Positions 62,772 to 64,000 of a DNA stretch of 64,000 nucleotides are shown here, piece after piece. Both the position numbers and the translations under genes were made by a program. Source of the DNA: Sphingopyxis sp. CCNWLW2. Its GTDB lineage: Bacteria > Pseudomonadota > Alphaproteobacteria > Sphingomonadales > Sphingomonadaceae. Location: positions 186,001 through 250,000 of the forward strand of contig NZ_JBAWKJ010000003.1 in assembly GCF_037095755.1 (NCBI RefSeq), read 5' to 3'. The notes beneath the pieces are model-generated. The model made no database searches, was not told the DNA's origin, and saw nothing but the letters and a program-made list of their open reading frames with translations. Position 1 is the first letter of the stretch. Each line of letters begins with the position of its first letter.

Positions 62772-64000
62772 TCATGCCGCCTTCTTTTCGCTTTTTGCCT
62801 TCACCTTCAACCACTTTGCCATCTGCTCGCTAACATCGCGGCCGTCGCGGATGCCCCAGACGACCAGGCTGGCACCGCGCACGATGTCGCCTGCGGCGAA
62901 AACGCCGGGCAGGCTGGTCATCATCGTCTGGTGATCGACGCGCAAAGTGCCCCAGCGCGTGACCGACAGGTCGGGCGAACCGAACAGATGCGGCAGTTCC
63001 TCGGGGTCGAAGCCCAGCGCCTTGATCACCATGTCGGCGGGCACGTCGAACTTGCGGCCGGGGTCGGCTTCGGGGCTGCGGCGCCCGCTCGCGTCGGGGG
63101 CGCCGAGGCGCATGCCCGCAACCGCGACCTCTTTCACATGCTTGTCGGCGGTGAAGCTTTCGGGTGCCGAGAGCCAGACGAACTCGACGCCTTCTTCTTC
63201 GGCGTTCGCGACCTCGCGCTGCGACCCCGGCATATTCTCGCGGTCGCGGCGATAGAGGCACTTCACCGACTTCGCGCCCTGGCGCACCGCGGTGCGGACG
63301 CAGTCCATCGCGGTGTCGCCGCCGCCGATGACAACGACATGCTTGTCCTTGGCATCGAGGCGGCCGTCGTCGAACGCCGGAACCGCGTCGCCAAAGCTCT
63401 TGCGGTTCGACGCGATCAGATAGTCGAGCGCCGCGATCACGCCATCGGCGCTGTTGCCGGGAACGTTGATCTCGCGCGCCTTGTAGACGCCGGTCGCGAT
63501 CAGGATCGCGTCATGCTTCTGGCGCAGCGCGTCGAGCGTCGCATCCTCGCCGACCGCGAAGCCGAGGTGGAAGTGGATGCCGCCCTCGACCAGCCGGTCG
63601 ATACGGCGCATCACGACATCCTTTTCCAGCTTGAAGCCGGGGATGCCATAGGTGAGGAGGCCGCCGGCGCGATCGTGGCGGTCATAGACATGCACCTCAT
63701 GCCCCGCGGCGCGCAGATATTCGGCCGCGGTCAGGCCCGCCGGACCCGCGCCGATCACGCCGACCGACTGGCCGGTCGCGGCGCCGACATGCAGCGGCTC
63801 GACCCAGCCCTCGGCCCAGGCGGTGTCGGTGATATATTTCTCGACGCTGCCGATCGTCACCGCGCCGTGACCCGAAAATTCGATGACGCAATTACCTTCG
63901 CACAGGCGATCCTGCGGGCAGATGCGGCCGCAGATCTCGGGCATCGTCGAGGTCGCGTTGCTGAGCTCATAGGCTTCGCGCAGCCGGCCTTCCGCCGTCA
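62772..64000 (-). CDS. gltD: Glutamate synthase small subunit, C-terminal part (cut by window edge)
   Basis: About 408 residues are visible; the start lies beyond the right edge, since the frame continues upstream of the ATG at 63944 with TAEGRLREAYELSNATSTMPEICGR-like family sequence (here written over residues before and after that Met). Fe-S cysteines C-G-R-I-C-P-Q-D-R-L-C-E-G-N-C are at the beginning of the visible part. FAD motif GAGPAGLTAAEYL and NADPH motif GGGDTAMDCVRTAVRQGA follow. It supplies electrons from NADPH to GltB. First gene of the operon. Confidence 0.95.
   Translation of the reverse strand, partial: TAEGRLREAYELSNATSTMPEICGRICPQDRLCEGNCVIEFSGHGAVTIGSVEKYITDTAWAEGWVEPLHVGAATGQSVGVIGAGPAGLTAAEYLRAAGHEVHVYDRHDRAGGLLTYGIPGFKLEKDVVMRRIDRLVEGGIHFHLGFAVGEDATLDALRQKHDAILIATGVYKAREINVPGNSADGVIAALDYLIASNRKSFGDAVPAFDDGRLDAKDKHVVVIGGGDTAMDCVRTAVRQGAKSVKCLYRRDRENMPGSQREVANAEEEGVEFVWLSAPESFTADKHVKEVAVAGMRLGAPDASGRRSPEADPGRKFDVPADMVIKALGFDPEELPHLFGSPDLSVTRWGTLRVDHQTMMTSLPGVFAAGDIVRGASLVVWGIRDGRDVSEQMAKWLKVKAKSEKKAA

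Overview
The window reads as a chromosomal piece of a high-GC alphaproteobacterium of the Sphingomonadaceae, most likely Sphingopyxis or a close relative. This rests on base composition, three TonB-dependent receptors (TBDTs), the order tsaB-rimI-mucR-fur-plsC-miaB-phoH, and sphingomonad-type small proteins. No rRNA, CRISPR array, complete insertion sequence or prophage was seen. One tRNA gene (Thr, UGU) is present. The genus is inferred by eye and no search was run.

Region 1 (1-9.6 kb) is accessory and catabolic. After the tail of a GH3 glycosidase comes a tight minus-strand operon: a Tat-type M19 dipeptidase-like protein, a DgcN/DUF1611 protein (D-glutamate N-acetyltransferase family) and two exported S12 serine hydrolases. 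It is divergent from a large TBDT that has a perfect 16-bp palindrome in its leader, and a RidA protein follows. I read it as a candidate uptake and degradation system for peptides that contain D-amino acids.

Region 2 (9.7-17.5 kb) is housekeeping: tRNA-Thr, an Nfu iron-sulfur carrier, a RutE-like nitroreductase, tsaB-rimI, a MucR-like regulator, fur, plsC, miaB and phoH. The usual continuation, ybeY-corC, resumes only at 27.86 kb. The 10.3 kb between holds a heme/iron TBDT under a candidate Fur box with a DUF6607 protein, DoxX, a complete ECF41 module with an exact consensus promoter, an anthrone oxygenase-like protein, a PD40 protein, a Tat protein built from two copies of one domain, and a LysR regulator. 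Diverged inverted copies of a short repeat lie at the two ends.

Region 3 (29.3-43 kb) has a ClpP-like envelope protein, a glycine-zipper protein, a GT4 glycosyltransferase, rarA, a third S12 hydrolase, a GFA protein, and a three-gene surface-glycan cassette (GtrB, methyltransferase, GtrA fused to a GT-C transferase) that looks lower in GC than its surroundings. ptsP follows.

Region 4 (43-52.8 kb) separates ptsP from lysC, which often neighbour each other. It carries a proline-rich lipoprotein, a nitronate monooxygenase, a YezD-TBDT pair (possibly sulfur-related), katG, an HTH protein with the same repeat upstream, a 2-oxoglutarate/Fe(II) oxygenase and ispZ behind a promoter flanked by two operator-like sites.

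Region 5 (52.8-64 kb) holds lysC, ubiG, a YdeI-like protein, a glutathione S-transferase and the glutamate synthase operon gltD-DUF2059 gene-gltB. gltD runs off the right edge.
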